From assembly GCA_007375925.1 (NCBI GenBank), contig VMFH01000003.1, forward strand, positions 1 to 12,318: 12,318 nt of DNA. The letters are read 5' to 3'. The stretch's first letter is position 1. Each line of letters opens with the position of its first letter. The stretch is from Parcubacteria group bacterium Gr01-1014_72. Lineage in GTDB: Bacteria; Patescibacteriota; Minisyncoccia; Phycocordibacterales; VMFH01. Positions 11,442-12,318 of the stretch are shown here, piece after piece. The notes under the pieces are model-generated. The model made no database searches. It was not told the origin of the DNA and was given only the letters and a program-made list of their open reading frames with translations. The translations under genes were made by a program, and so were the position numbers.

Positions 11442-12318
11442 TCAGCGGAGAATTTTTATACGCGCGCCGAGTAGGACGAGCCGCTTCACGATGTCTTCGT
11501 ACCCGCGGTTGATGCTGTAGATGTTTCGGAGCGTTGAGGTGCCCTCGGCGCAAAGCATGCCGATGAGAATGATGGCGGCGGGGCGAAGCGCCGGCGGGCA
11601 GATGACCTCAGAAGCACGCAGGGGCGCCCCGCCATTCACGAAGAGGCGGTGGGGGTCGGCCAGAATAGTATCGGCGCCGAGTTTGTCCAACTCCTTGTAG
11701 TAGATGGCACGGTTCTCATACACCCAGTCGTGGATGAGCGTCTGTCCCCGGGCCTGTGTTGCAATCACGGCAAAGAAGGGGAGGTTGTCAATATTGAGGC
11801 CCGGGTAGGGGCGCGCCTCAATCTTATCGGGGAGCGCGTGGAGTACCGAGGGAAGCGTCGTGATGTCAACGAGGCGAAGCGCGCCGTTTGCACCCCGGTA
11901 GACGGGACCCCGCGTGAACCGGAATCCCATTTTTTTGAGTTTGAGGAGTTCCAGCTCCAAAAAATCAATCGGCGCGCGGCGAATGGTGATTCGCGAGCGC
12001 GTCACCGCCGCGGCGGCGATGAAGAACATTGCGTCAATCGGGTCCTCGCTCACTTCGTAGCGAATCGTCGCGTGAATATGCGGTACGCCCCGTACCGTGA
12101 GTGTGGTCGTGCCGACTCCCTCAATCGTGACGCCGAGAAGGGAGAGGAAAGCGCAGAGCTCTTGCACCTGATAGTTTGCCGAGGCGAATTTGATGACCGT
12201 CGTTCCCTTGATGCGGGAGGCGGCGAGAAGCGCGTTTGCTGTCGCGGTGTCGCCCGATTCGTAGAGAACAATCTCTGCCGCCCGCAGGCGCTTCCGTCGG
12301 ATGTGGTAGCGCGCCGCA
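11442..12318 (-). CDS. murA: UDP-N-acetylglucosamine 1-carboxyvinyltransferase (MurA-like), partial
   Basis: The frame stays open to the window edge, so the N-terminus is missing; about 291 residues of an expected 420-450 are visible. MurA transfers enolpyruvate from PEP to UDP-GlcNAc, the first committed step of peptidoglycan synthesis. Seen in order: TATANALLAASRIKGTTVI and QVQELCAFLSLLGV (the domain that follows the catalytic loop), the aspartate in LNIDNLPFFAV (equivalent to E. coli D305), YENR (R331 region), ALRPAA (R371 region) and NRGYEDI near the C-terminus (R397 region). The catalytic Cys loop would lie outside the window and cannot be checked. The sequence is divergent from E. coli MurA (for example LPFFAVIATQA in place of QAQFTLLNLVA), so a MurA paralogue cannot be excluded. 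It is the only gene visible in its transcription unit. Confidence 0.88.
   Translation of the reverse strand, partial: AARYHIRRKRLRAAEIVLYESGDTATANALLAASRIKGTTVIKFASANYQVQELCAFLSLLGVTIEGVGTTTLTVRGVPHIHATIRYEVSEDPIDAMFFIAAAAVTRSRITIRRAPIDFLELELLKLKKMGFRFTRGPVYRGANGALRLVDITTLPSVLHALPDKIEARPYPGLNIDNLPFFAVIATQARGQTLIHDWVYENRAIYYKELDKLGADTILADPHRLFVNGGAPLRASEVICPPALRPAAIILIGMLCAEGTSTLRNIYSINRGYEDIVKRLVLLGARIKILR

Noticed and set aside
1..12318. CRISPR array or tRNA genes
   Set aside because: No regularly spaced direct repeats with unique spacers and no cloverleaf with a T-loop GGTTCGA pattern were seen; the short tandem repeats here are contiguous heptamers.

Overview
The window (about 50% GC) reads like an accessory-rich stretch of a Candidate Phyla Radiation (Patescibacteria / Parcubacteria-like) chromosome. 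The reasons are a small DUF378 membrane protein, a short hypothetical of a type I associate with CPR genomes, mostly weak Shine-Dalgarno (SD) sites, compact genes, and divergent versions of core enzymes. This placement is an inference from gene content; there is no rRNA or tRNA in the window to confirm it.

Layout. 1-363: C-terminal fragment of a Pup/UBact ligase-deamidase family protein (Dop/PafA-like), then an intrinsic terminator. 364-690: an extended -10 element and a perfect 34-bp palindrome. 691-1371: convergent DUF1905 and DUF378 genes separated by a 20-bp perfect inverted repeat. 1524-3094: a cold-shock protein gene with its own promoter and terminator, then a likely hpf-cyclophilin operon. 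3117-3479: a consensus promoter, a heavily hairpinned transcript containing a possible 50-codon ORF, and a strong terminator. 3538-4911: a sigma-70 factor carrying an apparent DnaA domain IV-like C-terminal extension. 4997-6416 (minus): overlapping def and fmt, encoding the N-formylmethionine enzymes, with heptanucleotide repeats in and between them. 6502-6696 (minus): a putative small RNA unit. 6702-7781: a complete insertion sequence with inverted ends and a 5-bp target duplication. 7786-10930: the most unusual part. Two copies of a roughly 510-bp, multi-hairpin RNA element lie in direct orientation, each with its own promoter and terminator. They flank a gene for a divergent IS110-like protein. 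10964-11404: a hypothetical gene. 11442-12318 (minus): the C-terminal two-thirds of a MurA-like enzyme.

How the parts fit. def and fmt act at the two ends of N-formylmethionine metabolism; hpf, csp and the cyclophilin are stress and maintenance functions; MurA starts peptidoglycan synthesis. The accessory core is the RNA-protein-RNA module. The two RNA copies differ at paired positions in ways that keep stems paired (U-A to C-G, U-G to C-G). One long stem has identical arms but an almost unrelated 32-34-nt loop in each copy. With an IS110-like protein between them, this resembles a bridge-RNA-type system, but with much larger RNAs, a duplicated RNA gene, and a protein that seems to lack some catalytic residues. 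Before the insertion sequence arrived, the left RNA and the minus-strand small RNA would have had back-to-back -35 boxes.
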